Assembly (NCBI RefSeq): GCF_000143535.2
Contig: NC_037310.1
Span: forward strand, 3,038,001 to 3,102,000
DNA length: 64,000 bases
Source: Botrytis cinerea B05.10
Taxonomy: Eukaryota; Ascomycota; Leotiomycetes; Helotiales; Sclerotiniaceae
Direction: 5' to 3'
The notes beneath the pieces are model-generated. The model worked only from the letters and a program-made list of their open reading frames with translations. It made no database searches and was not told the origin of the DNA. Positions 25,577 to 37,468 of this stretch are shown in pieces. Numbering within the stretch: the stretch's first letter is position 1; each line of letters opens with the position of its first letter. The position numbers and the translations under genes are program-made.

Positions 25577-27257
25577 ATGGAATCCAATACCTTCCCAGCA
25601 GGTGCGTTGTGATCTTATTTTCAAATCCCCAATTCCTGTATATACATCACGTTTACCTTCGTCACCTTCACATCTCACATCTCACATCCCACCCCGAAGT
25701 ATACGTTGCCAAGTATAAAAACAAGATAGTAGAAAGCAGAAGATGTAGAAAGAAAGACCCAAGAAACCCGCCACCAAAAATTTAATTCAAAGCAAGCAGT
25801 CAATGTAAACAAACCATTCAACTAACCCAACCCCAGGCCTCCTCGGCAACTACTACTCCGTCCGCCACCAACTAGGACTCTACCGTTCCTGCGCCGTAAC
25901 ATCCCTCTACAGCTTCCATCCCCGCACCCCCAATCCCACACACGAACTAATCTCGCAGCTCCAACACGCCCTCTACAAAACAATAGAAAAGCATCCCTCA
26001 CTCAGTTACGGTCTCCTCCCAGGCTCCAAAAGCCGCAATCTCCCCGCGCGTTTCAAGAGGCTTTCCCAGATTTCCTGGGACGATCTTGTATCAATCTCCT
26101 CCCCAACTGCAAGCCGCGATGTTCAATCTCTGGAAAAGCGTATTTGCGAAGAGCTAGGAGCCGCGCACGAGCAGCTTTTCGAGGACCAGGAAACTAAACC
26201 TGCGTGGAAAATTCGTCTTCTCATGCACGCGATGGAAGACGCATCCTACAAAGTCTCTATCCTTTTCATAGCAAACCATGCCATTGCCGATGGATTAAGC
26301 TGTGCTGCTTTCCAGCGGACTTTGCACGAGCAATTGTCCCTGGCTACAGTCGAAACCGGTGAGAAAAGTAGTGTGCAGTGGCCGTATACGGTACCGGCAA
26401 CTGTCGGGAGACCAATAGCCATCGAGGACGCGATGCAGATCAGTCCTCCAGGATACGAGTCCATCTCGCCCAACACCGCACCTCGCACGGACGAGAAGGA
26501 AGAGAAAATCTGGGCGGGAAACTTCCCCAACATGCCCACCATCGAATCATACAAAACTCTCGTGCTTCTCGTTACCATTCCTCCCGAGCAGGTCCAGCGG
26601 GTTTTGGAAACGAGTCGTCGTCTGAAAATCACCGTCACGGGTTATCTGCACGGTTTGATCGCCAGCTATCTTGCCCGCGCAGTAGTCACAAGTGACCAGC
26701 TTGGTCTCAAAGGTTGCACGCCATACTCGCTGCGGAAATTTAGCAAACTCCCCCTGAGCGAAATGGCAAACCACGTAGCCTTCATAGCAACAAAGTGGGA
26801 CGCCGAACTATTGAGCAAAATCCGCCATACGCGGGAGAAATCTCCAGAAGAAGAAGCATTGATAGCTACGATCGGAAGCCAGATAACCCGGGAGATCTCG
26901 ACCGATCTGAATAGAATTGAAGCCGGAGGAGGCGTACCACAATTGCGAACCGCCGAGAAGATTGTCGACTGGGGGTCGTACTACCGCGAAGGAATGTCAG
27001 CAGAGCGATCGGAAACGTACGAACTGTCTAACCTTGGAGTGGTGAGGATGAATAGAGTTCCCCAAGATAGCTGTTTAAAACTTGACGGACTCTTGTTTTC
27101 TCAATGCGGAATGGTGTTTGGTGCCCCGATTGGATGCAATGTTGCAAATCTTGAAGGAGGACCATTGGTAATTAGTCTAACATGGCAAGAAGGTGGCGTG
27201 GAGAGCGAGGTGATGGAAGGATTGCAGAAGTTTTTGAAAAATAGATTAGGAGCTTAA
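25577..27257 (+). CDS. Alcohol acetyltransferase / condensation-like acyltransferase
   Basis: Exons 25577-25601 and 25837-27257 give 481 residues. The first exon is only 25 nt (MESNTFPA) and the 235-nt intron (GTGCGT...CCCAG) splits a Gly codon before LLGNYYSVRHQLGLYRSCAV, the typical opening of alcohol acetyltransferase (AATase) family proteins. The catalytic HxxxDG motif is NHAIADG at His156-Asp160, after the hydrophobic strand VSILFIA. GLSCAAFQRTLHEQL follows, and SQCGMVFGAPIGCNV near the end resembles the second conserved segment of the chloramphenicol-acetyltransferase-like fold. Such enzymes transfer acetyl or acyl groups from CoA to small alcohols or amines, making volatile esters or modified metabolites; the substrate here is unknown. 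The very GC-rich exon 2 start contrasts with the AT-rich intron. No neighbouring biosynthetic genes suggest a cluster. Confidence 0.82.
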
Positions 27258-28432
27258 ACACGCAGGTTAACCTCGAACTTTAACGAGATGAGAAAAAAGG
27301 GGGTAGGAATTGCTGTCCGCAGTTTCATGTACTACCGATGTCCTCGAGCATTGTAAATAACAACCCAATTGCAAATTAAATGGATCATTCGCGTTGATCA
27401 GACAAAATATCTTTCGTTTCATTTCATGCAGCATGTGTGTCGAACATAAACCGTTATCTGAAAAGCCGGCAGGCAAGATGAACAATATCTACAAGTCATA
27501 GATATCGCAGGCTAAGCCCAGTCCTGTGCTGAATATCATCATACAGAATAACTTACATATCTGTGAGAAAGAATTTATATGGCCTACTTCTTCCTCTTAT
27601 AGGATGAAAGCTCTGCGAATCTATGCCATATTCCACAATTCACATGCAGATACAATACACAGAAGAAGAGAACCGGGAACTCAAAATGTGGCCGGAACAG
27701 GAAACAGTAAAAATCGAGCGAACAATTGCCATGTAGTTGCTACATGAAGGGTTTGGGAATTACCATAAGCAAGCTCTCTTCCTCATCGTTGTAAAAACCT
27801 GGCTATCGGAGAATCAGCCTACAAACCGGGTTTACCTTGCGCCATCAAGGTTATGAACAATATCGCGTCTTCGATTCTATTGATGCTCAAGATGGAATAG
27901 CAGTGGGATGGAAAGATGGATAGCATAGCACATGAACATGTTCTTCATGACTCCAGGAAGAATTTTGCATGACAGTCAAGAGATTACTACTCAGCTGTGT
28001 AACTGAGACGATGTATTGTAGTCTTCCAATATTGCAACGTGGAGATCAGACAAGTAAGAGTACAGTAGAATACTATTCGATACTAAGTTATTCTCTTTTG
28101 TTCTCTATAGAGGAAGCTCATATCATTACTTGTATCAAACAGCTTCAAATCTATTCCCCAAGTAGAATCTAGTGATTCCCTTGTTGGGTGGAGACCCCGC
28201 GTGTCTATCTGCACATCTGCACATCTCAGTCGCAGCATCAACGTAAAAGATCGATGGCGGGTACCGGAAAAAGCCCTCAGCATGATCGAGCAGAATTCGG
28301 AATTCCAGACAGCAAACTCTTCTTCATGCAAGTCTAGACGCAAGACATAAGGAGCGACAGCATGACTTCGGTACATGAAGCATCTAGACCCCAGATTCAA
28401 GACTCCGTGTGACCACTTTCGTCTATTTTCTC
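27258..28432. other. Convergent intergenic region
   Basis: 1.2 kb of AT-rich DNA with short ORFs of no coding character. Nothing recognised. Confidence 0.45.
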
Positions 28433-29127
28433 CTAATTCCTAGTGGAATCATCCTGATTCGTCTCGGTCTGCGCCGAGCCCTGAGCCTCGAAGCTCGCTA
28501 AGAGGTCGTCAATCTTCTTTTCGAGATTTGCAAGGTTGGATTCGAGCATCTGTGCTGTCTTTTCGCCTCCTAAAAAGCGCGTTGTCAGGGGTAATTCGAT
28601 AGAGACGACGATGTATGAGTTATGCGGACTAGGTGAAGAGACGCATGCGTCTAATGTTCAGGGTGGCGTGGCAGAAGGTATAACCAAAAGGGAAGACTAG
28701 GGACTAGAAATCATTGGTGGGAAACGCACGTTGAAGTTCTTTGAAGGCCTAGAATTTGGGAATGGTTAGACAGGGGTCTTCAGATGCCGCTCTGGACTGT
28801 TGGGGGCTTTGAAGTTCAGGATGGGATTCTGTCTCCGAGACGGGTTTTCGCATTAAAATTTGGGTGAATGCCCATGGGCAAATGGTAAGAAAGTCTAGAA
28901 GTACATGATGAATCACACGGGAATCTGCGAACGGACAGGAAGCGTCGGTACTGTGTATGTGGTTGGGAGGGTGTTGAGAGACATTTTGGGGCAATAAAAT
29001 GACTCAAGGAGCAGAACATGCGGGAATGTAGTAATACTGATCAACATACCTGGGCTAAATCTGCCTCTGAGGTGGCCACATCCCCATTTTCGGAAACGTC
29101 CTTTGCGTTATTGTTTGATGAAGACAT
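28433..29127 (-). CDS. Small coiled-coil protein with a 19-nt micro-exon
   Basis: Three exons, 29127-29050, 28748-28730 and 28569-28433, give 77 residues with all phases consistent. Exon 1 encodes MSSSNNNAKDVSENGDVATSEADLAQ, the 19-nt exon AFKELQ, and exon 3 GEKTAQMLESNLANLEKKIDDLLASFEAQ plus an acidic/polar tail. Donors are GTATGT, GTGCGT; acceptors CTAG and TTTTTAG. The joined middle makes one continuous amphipathic helix (LxxAFxxLQ...MLESNLANLEKKIDDLLASF) with heptad spacing, so this is probably a subunit of a larger complex held by a coiled coil. I do not recognise the family. Introns are long for this genome (301 and 160 nt). The coding reading rests on splice logic and helix continuity rather than homology. 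Confidence 0.6.
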
Positions 29128-29228
29128 TATGTTTGTGACTTGATTGAATAATCGTCTTTGAGGAACACTTAGGACTTGGAAAGTATCGGAAGCACGGTGC
29201 GTTATCGATAAGTTGGTGGTTTGATGCT

Positions 29229-29265
29229 CTGGTCTGGTCTGGTCTGGTCAGCTCAGCTCAGCTCA
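29229..29265. repeat. Adjacent pentamer repeats CTGGT and CAGCT
   Basis: Four copies of CTGGT run directly into copies of CAGCT. Short simple repeat, no coding role seen. Confidence 0.75.
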
Positions 29266-29443
29266 GTGTGTGTTTACCTAGTGCTTAGTCCTTGGCGTCG
29301 GCAATCGGATCGTGTTAAGCTCGGAATGTCATCACATCCCTTGGACCCAAAACGGAAAAGCAGAGCAGGTCGTGACTTTGATGTACGAAGCACCGAGTCG
29401 ATACGAGGGTTTTCGGAGGTAAATGGGGGTTTTGTTGATGTCG

Positions 29444-29538
29444 ATGGGCGAATGGGCGAATGGGCAAATGGGCAAATGGGCAAATGGGCAAATGGGCAAA
29501 TGGGCAGATGGGCAGATGGCGAATGGGCAGATGGGCAA
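29444..29538. repeat. Minisatellite, 8-bp unit ATGGGCAA, about 12 copies
   Basis: Consecutive units ATGGGCGA/ATGGGCAA/ATGGGCAG, with one 7-bp unit at 29516-29522. Because 8 is not a multiple of 3, the array opens several frames on both strands, creating spurious long ORFs. Confidence 0.9.
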
Positions 29539-30614
29539 ATGAAGGGGGGGCAAAGAATTAAACTTTGGGATCGTACCATAATTCCATGTTTCATGGGACA
29601 TTCTAACATCACCTTATCTTGCCATTCATTGCCCAGTTGTAATTTCTGCAACGCGTGGCATTGCGACCAATACTCGAGAAGTAGGTAGATGGGCATCATC
29701 GATCAAACATGTCTATTACACACACTGTACATCCCTAGTACCTCCCTAGTACTTGTGGGAGTTTGGAGATGCTTACTTGGTGTGCTTGCTTGGATACACA
29801 ACATAAGCAATGAAATCAACCCCATGACGCCGACACAGATCAAATCCATCGTAAAATCATGTCCCCCCCCCCCAATATGAGGATCTATTTCAGATCATCG
29901 ATCGCATTTACTCATAGGAGAAAGTTCCCGACGCCGACTTTCATCTGCTTTTCATCTTGTGCAACGCAACCTGTTTCTTTCATTGGCTTTCTCATGGTTT
30001 GGTGTAGCGAGCCAAGCAAAGGAAGAAAGAGAGAGAGGAATGAAAACGAATGTGGAGAGAGAGATGGATATTTGAATAACCAGATTGTGTGAAAGACGGC
30101 ATTCTCGCAACAGTTCGATGGCTTGCTTGCTTGGCAGATGGTGATACCTCTGCGCACGTCCTGGCCAAACGATGATATTATTGAGTTTCTGGTAGCACCA
30201 CCTGCATGATGAATGTCACGAGTAATGGATGGAAAGTATAATTCTTGACAGCGTGGTGTGTGGCATGGCATTAAGAGGTTTCTGAAAGGTTTGATGGGGC
30301 CAAGCAGTTTTACCTCCCTAGGCCATTTATTAGTATGGAACACACGTGGAAGTTGAGAGGGAACGGAAGTTTAAATGGGGAGTCTGCCGTGTCTGCCTCC
30401 TTTACGGCTGGTCACGGGAGCGATGTGGATATGAAGATGCCAGGGAGGCAGTGAGAGAAGAATAAACACGCATTTGTCTGTACTTCAATCAAATACCCAG
30501 TCCCCAGCTGTGGAACGCACTTTGAACGGAGACCTTACCTCGGGCCTATCCTGCCCAGCTAGTAAGAATTATCACGATGGATATCGTTGTACGGGCTTCA
30601 AGCTCGCATTGCAG

Positions 30615-30680
30615 ATGGGTGGGTGGGTGAGTGAGTGAGTGGGTGAGTGAGTGGGTGGGCGAGTGGGTGCGGAGTGGGTG
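30615..30680. repeat. Tetranucleotide repeat GTGA/GTGG
   Basis: Imperfect tandem GTGG and GTGA units over about 65 bp. Confidence 0.8.
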
Positions 30681-31479
30681 TTCGGTATCACGTCTGGATG
30701 TGGGCACACAGGGCGCTGGGCGCTGGGCGGTGATAAGTTTATGTCTCTATCTATGTATATATCGATCAACCCCGATGAATCACACCATGCCATTTTGGAG
30801 AAACTGATGTCCAATTCGGATCGCCGTGTTTGCATGTGCCATGAGTGAGCGTTGATTCCTCCGTGCATCCTCCATGGCACGTTTCTCTCGAATAAGGAGG
30901 TATGCTCTGTAGAGGACCTGTAGAGAGTGATCCACACATTGCTTCGGTTGAGATTCGACCAGGCTGCACTATCCTGTACCGTGTCGCCTTGGAAAAGATC
31001 TGGAATGTTGGGAAGCGTGATCTGATAGGTTCTTGGTCGTAAATGCCATCCACCCCCTCCCCTCCCCAGTCGTGATGACGTGAAAAGTATTCAAGAATGA
31101 CAGGTCAGTGAGAATACGGGAGACCGCAATGACTCAAGTGGCCAAGGGCCATCGACGATGGGAGAATTGATTGGTCTACATTGCACTCTTGTCCTGCTGC
31201 ATCCACACTCACCCAACTACCGGTATTCACACGGCCACGAAAACATCGTCATGGCCATTTTATCCTCAGCACTCCGACACTGCAATCGGATTCTTATAGA
31301 GGTAGGGGGGGGGCAAGTAATATGGGCGAGTCCCAGTCTTACACATCCATCCTCGATGGCCTCTCCTACATCGACGTTAGACCTCTGGGTGAGGAGCAGA
31401 AGTTGCCACATGCTCGGTTTCACAGTTACCATAGAACCTTGATACTGGGGCTTTCTGGTAGAGCGGGAGTGCAATCGAG

Positions 31480-31516
31480 ATTGACATTGACATTGACATT
31501 GGCATTGGCATTGAGA
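31480..31516. repeat. Hexanucleotide repeat TTGACA/TTGGCA
   Basis: About six tandem units, the first half TTGACA, the second TTGGCA. Confidence 0.8.
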
Positions 31517-32852
31517 GTGGGAGATTGATGGCAAGATTGAAAGCTCGACAATTTAACTTCCTCTGGATTCTAGATGCCTGCCATTCTTCTTCCACTGTCC
31601 TTCTCTTACCACATTGGGCAGAAGTTTAAGTAGGTGTGGTATGGCACGGTAAGTTCTTGAGTGCCAATAATAACCTGACTGGGGAGCGCAACCTCTCTCG
31701 GGGCATAGGTAGCTGAGGGGAGGAGGTCGATGCTAGATAGGTAGATAGGTGCGTCGTATCCCACGCCCAGGTATCGACTCTCCAATATGGAATGAAGCTT
31801 CGGAGATAGTCCGATCTTCAAATGTCTACGAGCTGCCTAGTCGTATCTGATAAATTACGATGGGTGGTAAGAGGTGCATGCAGGTGATGGCACGTATCGA
31901 TGTATCTACCTCTGGATCCATGTGTCTATATATCGACCTACCTGGTCGGGGTTTGTGTATTGTAGAATGGGCCAATGGGTGGGTGATTCCGGTAGAGGGT
32001 GTGTACTCTGTCCTCTGTCCTCTGCCTGTACTCTGTCCAGTGCTGCAAGGAGACGGCGGATGGCCCTACGTTTATATCTCCCTCCGTGTCGACATGTCGA
32101 CGTAACTACGTAACTACGCACCAAGCGACCATACACGTCCTGCACTAATAGTTTATATAGTTACCTATAATAATGACCAAGCACTTTATCGCCGCCAAAA
32201 TGCCTTCTGGTATCTGCAATACTGATGATCTATGCATCGACTTCCTCACGTCCGTCCTGTGTTGATAATATGTAGCGGATCGTTCTCTCACACTTAATAA
32301 GTACTCGCGCACTTCTTGTGTCCACAGTCCTGCCTCCCGGTCTACCTGTCTGCCCACCTGTCTGGAGGAGCGTTCACTTGCCCAGTCGAGCATTTTGTTC
32401 CCCCATTAGGAAAGGACGAGAATTCGCGAAAGCGTCGGGGCGGAAAAGAAAGAACGAAAAGAAAAAGAAACGAAAAGAAAAGATCGAAAAGGTAGGGATG
32501 TTTTTTTCCAACGGGATCCCATTGCCATTAGCGCTTGATGCATCTCGGAATGCGAATCGAGAAAACAAATGTGGCATCGGTGAACTGTGCTTCCAAAAGA
32601 AATGCTAATCCTCCCCATTCCCCGTCCCTGCATCGTCAAAGGGCGATGAGTCAGCCGTGCGAATCTCGATGACAACCGTCCACGGTACAGTTTGCTGCAA
32701 AATTCTCTTTCTTCTTCATTTTCACCTCATGCCTCACTCGCCTCACATCCTTTCCCTCTCTGACACAGCGCTGGACTCTCGTACTTGCCTCTCCCCGGTA
32801 CCCAGTCTTGTAAAATAAGCGCCTATTATATTGGTCCTCAATCTATTTGGTA

Positions 32853-32972
32853 TTGGTGCTGGTGCTGGTGCTGGTTTTGGCTTTGGCTCTGGTGCTGGTT
32901 CGGGTTCTGGCTGCGGTTCTGGCTCTGGCTCTGGCTGTGGTTCTGGCTCTGCTCTTGCTCTTGGTCTTGCGT
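32853..32972. repeat. Imperfect GGTGCT/GGCTCT hexamer tract
   Basis: About twenty imperfect hexamers (GGTGCT, GGTTTT, GGCTCT, GGTTCT). On the forward strand one frame reads Gly/Ala/Ser, on the reverse another reads Pro/Glu/Ala; no gene model supports either. Confidence 0.8.
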
Positions 32973-33132
32973 CTTCTCCCGGTCCTCTCGTACGAAGTCG
33001 CAGTACACGCTTCTTAGTCTCTCTCCAGCACAACCCACCCATTCGACGTAACTTTCGTCCACGCATCATCACATCATATAGACATTTATACCCAGATCTC
33101 GAGATCTCTCCCAGAAAGAAGGGAGCGCGGCG

Positions 33133-33180
33133 GAAAGAGAAGAAAAGAAAGAAAGAAAGAAAGAAAGAAAAAAAAAAGAA
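33133..33180. repeat. GAAA simple repeat and A-run
   Basis: Tandem GAAA units ending in an A9-10 run. Confidence 0.85.
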
Positions 33181-34565
33181 CAGGAAAAACACCACCCAAA
33201 ACCCCATTCAGGCATAAGCAACGAAGACGCCTATTTTATTTGATTTTATTTGATTTTATTCCTTTCATCGATTTAGTAATTTTGTTTGTTTATAGTACCC
33301 TTCTCAAACTTCTCCTTCCTTGAACCTCTTTTTTATACATTTTATATACCTTCTTGGGTAATTCTTGATTCATTATCCCCCCTCCCCCCTTCCCCCCTCT
33401 CTTTCCACCACTCGCCATTTATTCATTTATTCATACTTCTCTCGCAAGATACCATCATTCGCCGCTACTTGATATTTTATATCATCGAGCCATACCACAC
33501 ACTCCAGTCCAGTCCATCCCAATACCTACCACACATGCGTACATCTTCGATACTCAATTTCCAATACCCGACTACCCATTCAAAGTCTCTTCTGTTTTTC
33601 AATTAGCGCTCGCCCATCCACGCATGAATCGATTGAATCGAATGAATCGCATCTGTCGCCTCGATCGCATCTATCCTGCTCTTCTTTTTACCCATCCATC
33701 CTGTCCACCTTTTTATACCGTCCTAGAATTACACCAACATCGATTTCTCTCCGCCGCAAGCTCTCGTCTTCCCATTACTCCACCGTGGAAATAAATTCTT
33801 TCCTACGTTCACACCAACATTCACGACCCACTGCTGAGGTACTCCTCCACCGTCCAACCACCCTGCCATTCTCCAATTCTCCGAAGCAGGTATACTTCCA
33901 TACTTCTCAAACATTTGCCTGCCCTAAGGTTGCCCCTCCACCAGTCACATCCACACACCACCGTCGATCTCGCATGGCACCTAGGAATATTTATGAGAAT
34001 ACTATGTTTTAGGCCCCGCATGAATTTCTGGCTATTACGGATGTGAAGTAACGCATTGCAGAAAGAGCAGCAGTCCAAGTATCTTGATCGAGATCAATCT
34101 TTTCATCTGATCCCGCTTTCAGAAAGCTCTGTCACTCAACCAAGTATCCCATCAAAATCCCATCTTCCTAGACCTCGACACTTCGAGTCACATTCGCATT
34201 TGTCTTCGTATCTCAACAGTCAGCCTTCAATCCACGGAAACTATATGACAAAGACGGGAGAGTGGACAAACCTTCATGGTCACCATTGCATCTGAACCTG
34301 ACTCCTCCGACAACTTTCTCTACCCTCAATCGCTTTATGAAGGAACCGGATATTGGCATTACAAAGAGAGATTACATCTCAGCAACCTTCCGAGAGATTC
34401 AATATAAATCACAGCCCCGGAGCTAAATAGAAATTCACACGAAAGTCCGCAATTTGAAACAAATAGAATTCTTCGTCACAGGTGAAAAGGGCATCTTATC
34501 GTAGGACATTGGAAAAAACTCCCACTAACATTTCTGGACACAAAGATCCAGAGGCAGCCTGCTGT

Positions 34566-36281
34566 ATGACGACCGAGTTGTCGGAAATCTTTGCGGAGTT
34601 GGGCATCTCTCATTACCTCCTCAACTTCGTCGAACAGGGGTTTGACACATGGGATACAATACTCGACATCACGGAATCTGACTTCGATGCTCTCGGCGTG
34701 AAACTCGGCCATCGTCGGAGACTGCAGAGGAAGATCGCTAATTCAAGGGGTCTGTCATCAGATAGAGCTCTTGCATCTCCGACTAGCACAACGCCCGATA
34801 ATCATGGAGATGAACCGAAAGCGGGTGCGAGAGATGCTAAGGAGGGGAGTAGCGGGCCACATGGAGCAAAGAGAAAGTACAGAAGACATCCCAAACCAGA
34901 CGAGAGTGCACCAGAGCGGCCTCCTTCGGCATATGTCATATTTTCAAACAAAATGCGCGAGGATTTGAAAGGACGTGCCTTGTCGTTCACTGAGATCGCC
35001 AAGTTGGTCGGCGAAAATTGGCAGAATTTATCGCCAAGCGAGAAGGAACCATATGAGCACCAGGCATACACAGCAAAAGAGCGTTACAACAATGAATTGG
35101 CCGAATACAAGAAGACGCAAAGTTTCAAGGATTATTCGCAGTACCTCGCCGACTTTAAGCAAAAGCAAAACCAACAATTAGCAACGGAGATGGATGTTTC
35201 GAAAAGACCCAAACTCGAAGCCCATGCGAGTACAGCAAGCAGCGGAACAGCAAGTAGTGGCGGTAGTCAAACTGGTGTGGATTCTTCCATGGGCCGTATG
35301 CGTGTAGATTCCTCAGCATCTTCGATGTCTCCATGGCGTCCATCAACCTCACCCTCCTCCGCTGCTATGACGCCAGTCACCAACTCGTCGGCCGTGCCAA
35401 ATAATCCAAAAGTGACAGGGCTACAGGGAAGGATGGGTCCGGGGTCACCAATTGAGATGCCAACAGTTCTTCCTGGTTATCGTGAATCTATGCTGGGGTC
35501 AGGAGCGCACCATTGGCGAGAAGATCATCGCGATGAAGGTGTCAATGGAAAACAAACAACACTCGCAGTCACTGGCGAAAGGCGCTTCAGTCAATCAAGT
35601 CCTATCACTACCACTCTGCAAGATCCTCATTCGATTATGAACGACTCAAAACAGCATCGCCGCAATATTCAAAGTAATCTAAATCCTGCGCCGCCATCGC
35701 TAACTTCGGAATCAACGGTACAATCTAATAGTTCTACCAACAGTAATTCCTCTATATACGGTGGACCTCGGACACCTTTGGAGCCAGATTTCAATCGGGC
35801 TCTTCCGATTCCGCCACTATATCCTTCAAGATCCGGAAACTACGAAGGACATTTGTCATTCTTATCAGCGCCTCCATCCCTATCACCTCAGAATTCGCTT
35901 CTTGGTACTCAGCAATCTCCGAAAGGTTTGTGGCAATCTATTTGTTTTTTTGTCTTGCTTCATCGATTTTTTTTATTTTTTTTGGAAGTTACTAGTGGCT
36001 AATTAAAATCAGTAGTCAATCAACCGCAGGATTTCCCCACCACAATGCCACCTATGCGAAGATTTAGTGAAATTCCCCAAAGCATATCGAGCCCCTTGGG
36101 TAGTAGTACCATCAGCCGATCCGACGTAGCGAGAACCGAAAAACGGTCAATTGATAATCCGCATCCTCAGCCAATCAACAATTACGGTATAGCCGGGGAA
36201 GAACTCGACCTTGATCCTATCAACGCTTTATTGAGAGCGGGAGAAATAGTGAATCGTAACAGCCGTGAGAGACAACTTTGA
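34566..36281 (+). CDS. SAM-domain plus HMG-box transcription factor
   Basis: Exons 34566-35925 and 36013-36281 give 542 residues; the 87-nt intron has GTTTGT and CAG. Residues 4-62 form a SAM domain (LSEIFAELGISHYLLNFVEQGFDTWDTIL...DFDALGVKLGHRRRLQRKIA). A basic linker (AKRKYRRHPK, about 101-110) leads into an HMG box at 117-183: ERPPSAYVIFSNKMREDLK, FTEIAKLVGENWQNLS, EPYEHQAYTAKERYNNELAEYK. The rest is Ser/Pro/Gln-rich and disordered. Fungal HMG-box proteins often control mating and development; SAM adds self- or partner association. The exact role of this SAM+HMG class is not established by the sequence. The open frame upstream of the ATG (34482 GTG) is not a credible start. The long, repeat-filled upstream region and pyrimidine-rich leader suggest complex regulation. 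An acceptor three bases downstream (36016) is an equally in-phase alternative. Confidence 0.9.
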
Positions 36282-37027
36282 TCGTTGGTAGATTTTCAAA
36301 ATATCTCAAATAGCTTGAAGCTTTTGATAGATATGGAAGATTGAGAATCGATATGTTTGCATGAAATTTTTCTCGGGGGTCTTTTTTGGCGTACGGGATC
36401 TGGGTTTTGAATGGAGCCTGGAGTCGTTGGGACATGGAGGATACGCATGATTGCGTTTCATCAAAGGAACTGTATGGCATACCTGTCCTTGTTACTAGAC
36501 TTGAGACTGTATTGTATGATTTCAAACATGATTTTAAAGGTAAAATGGATTGATGGTTGAATACGGATGAGTTCTTAAAAAAGAACTTTTCGGGGTATTT
36601 GGTAACGAGGAGATGATTGACAGATTTGGGATATATATTTTGACTTTTTGGTTGTAAGCGAAAATGTTCTATATCTAGGTGCCGATCGATGTACATAGGG
36701 CATTGGGCCGATGGAGTGAAGAGGAAACTCTAGGGTCAAGCTAAAGAGGAGGACCAGAAGCGAAGCCGTTTCTTAATGATTATTACATTAGATGCGGAGG
36801 ATCTTCTACAATACCATGCATGTTGTTTTATTATACCGGATTTTTTTTGGAATTCAATACCCTTATGATATTCAATGTTATATTTTATTCAAGCTTATTG
36901 AGAGAGTATACAAAAAAATGAATGTGAAAATTTGAGATGAATGAATTATCTTTTAGTAGATAGAAATTTGAAGGTCGATCGATATTTATTATATATATTC
37001 AAGATGAGATGGTGAAAGAGATCTGTT

Positions 37028-37060
37028 TCTATCTATCTGTCTATCTGTCTGTCTGTCTGT
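37028..37060. repeat. CTAT/CTGT tetranucleotide repeat
   Basis: Tandem CTAT and CTGT units. Confidence 0.8.
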
Positions 37061-37130
37061 CGGTTATCAAATCTCATACTTGAATCTCAAACTTGTAGAA
37101 GAGATAGATGTATCTGGGGGTGCGGGTTCG

Positions 37131-37221
37131 GAGAATGGAGAATGGAGAATGGAGAATGGAGAATGGAGAATGGAGAATGGAGAATGGAGAATGGAGAATG
37201 GAGGATGGAGGATGGAAGATG
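37131..37221. repeat. Minisatellite, 7-bp unit GAGAATG, 13 copies
   Basis: Ten perfect GAGAATG units followed by GAGGATG, GAGGATG and GAAGATG; exactly 91 bp. Opens several frames on both strands. Confidence 0.92.
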
Positions 37222-37468
37222 TTTGTGTGGTTGTGTGGCTGTGTGTGGTGTGTATTAATTTTGAACAAAAAAGAAGAGGGGAAGAGGAATTGGGAGGGGA
37301 GCGGGAAGGGGGTAAGCGAACGTGACGATTGCGAGTATTTTTTTGATTATTTTTTGGAGGGGGAGAGGTGGGGGTGGGAATAGGAAATGAGGATTGGGGT
37401 GTGGGATGAGGTGGGGCTTGAGACTTGAGATTTGAGACTTGAGGTTTGGCTTGTCGCTCTTGCTGTTT

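Larger units (their letters stand above)
29128..34565. other. Repeat-rich 5.4-kb region upstream of the SAM+HMG gene
   Basis: No supported protein gene. It contains many low-complexity tracts: pentamers at 29229-29265, the ATGGGCAA array 29444-29538, a C10 run near 29864, GTGA/GTGG tetramers at 30615-30680, TTGACA/TTGGCA hexamers at 31480-31516, the GGYTYT tract 32853-32972, GAAA repeats 33133-33180 and a CT-rich block at 33375-33415. The last 1.7 kb is pyrimidine-rich on the coding strand and may be promoter plus a long 5' UTR of the downstream factor. Long ORFs here are products of the repeats. Confidence 0.45.

Noticed and set aside
26246..26774. Reverse ORFs inside the acyltransferase gene
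   Set aside because: Antisense shadows of its conserved second exon.
29000..29006. TGACTCA (and similar hits near 31129 and 32645) as Gcn4 sites
   Set aside because: The first is inside an intron of the coiled-coil gene and the others are far from biosynthetic genes; 7-bp motifs are expected by chance in 64 kb.
29221..29699. ORFs of 140-155 codons on both strands
   Set aside because: Created by the 8-bp minisatellite, which keeps several frames open.
32743..33207. 154-codon reverse ORF with Pro/Glu repeats and a Phe-rich start
   Set aside because: Made of the hexamer and GAAA repeats; no splice partners, no domain.
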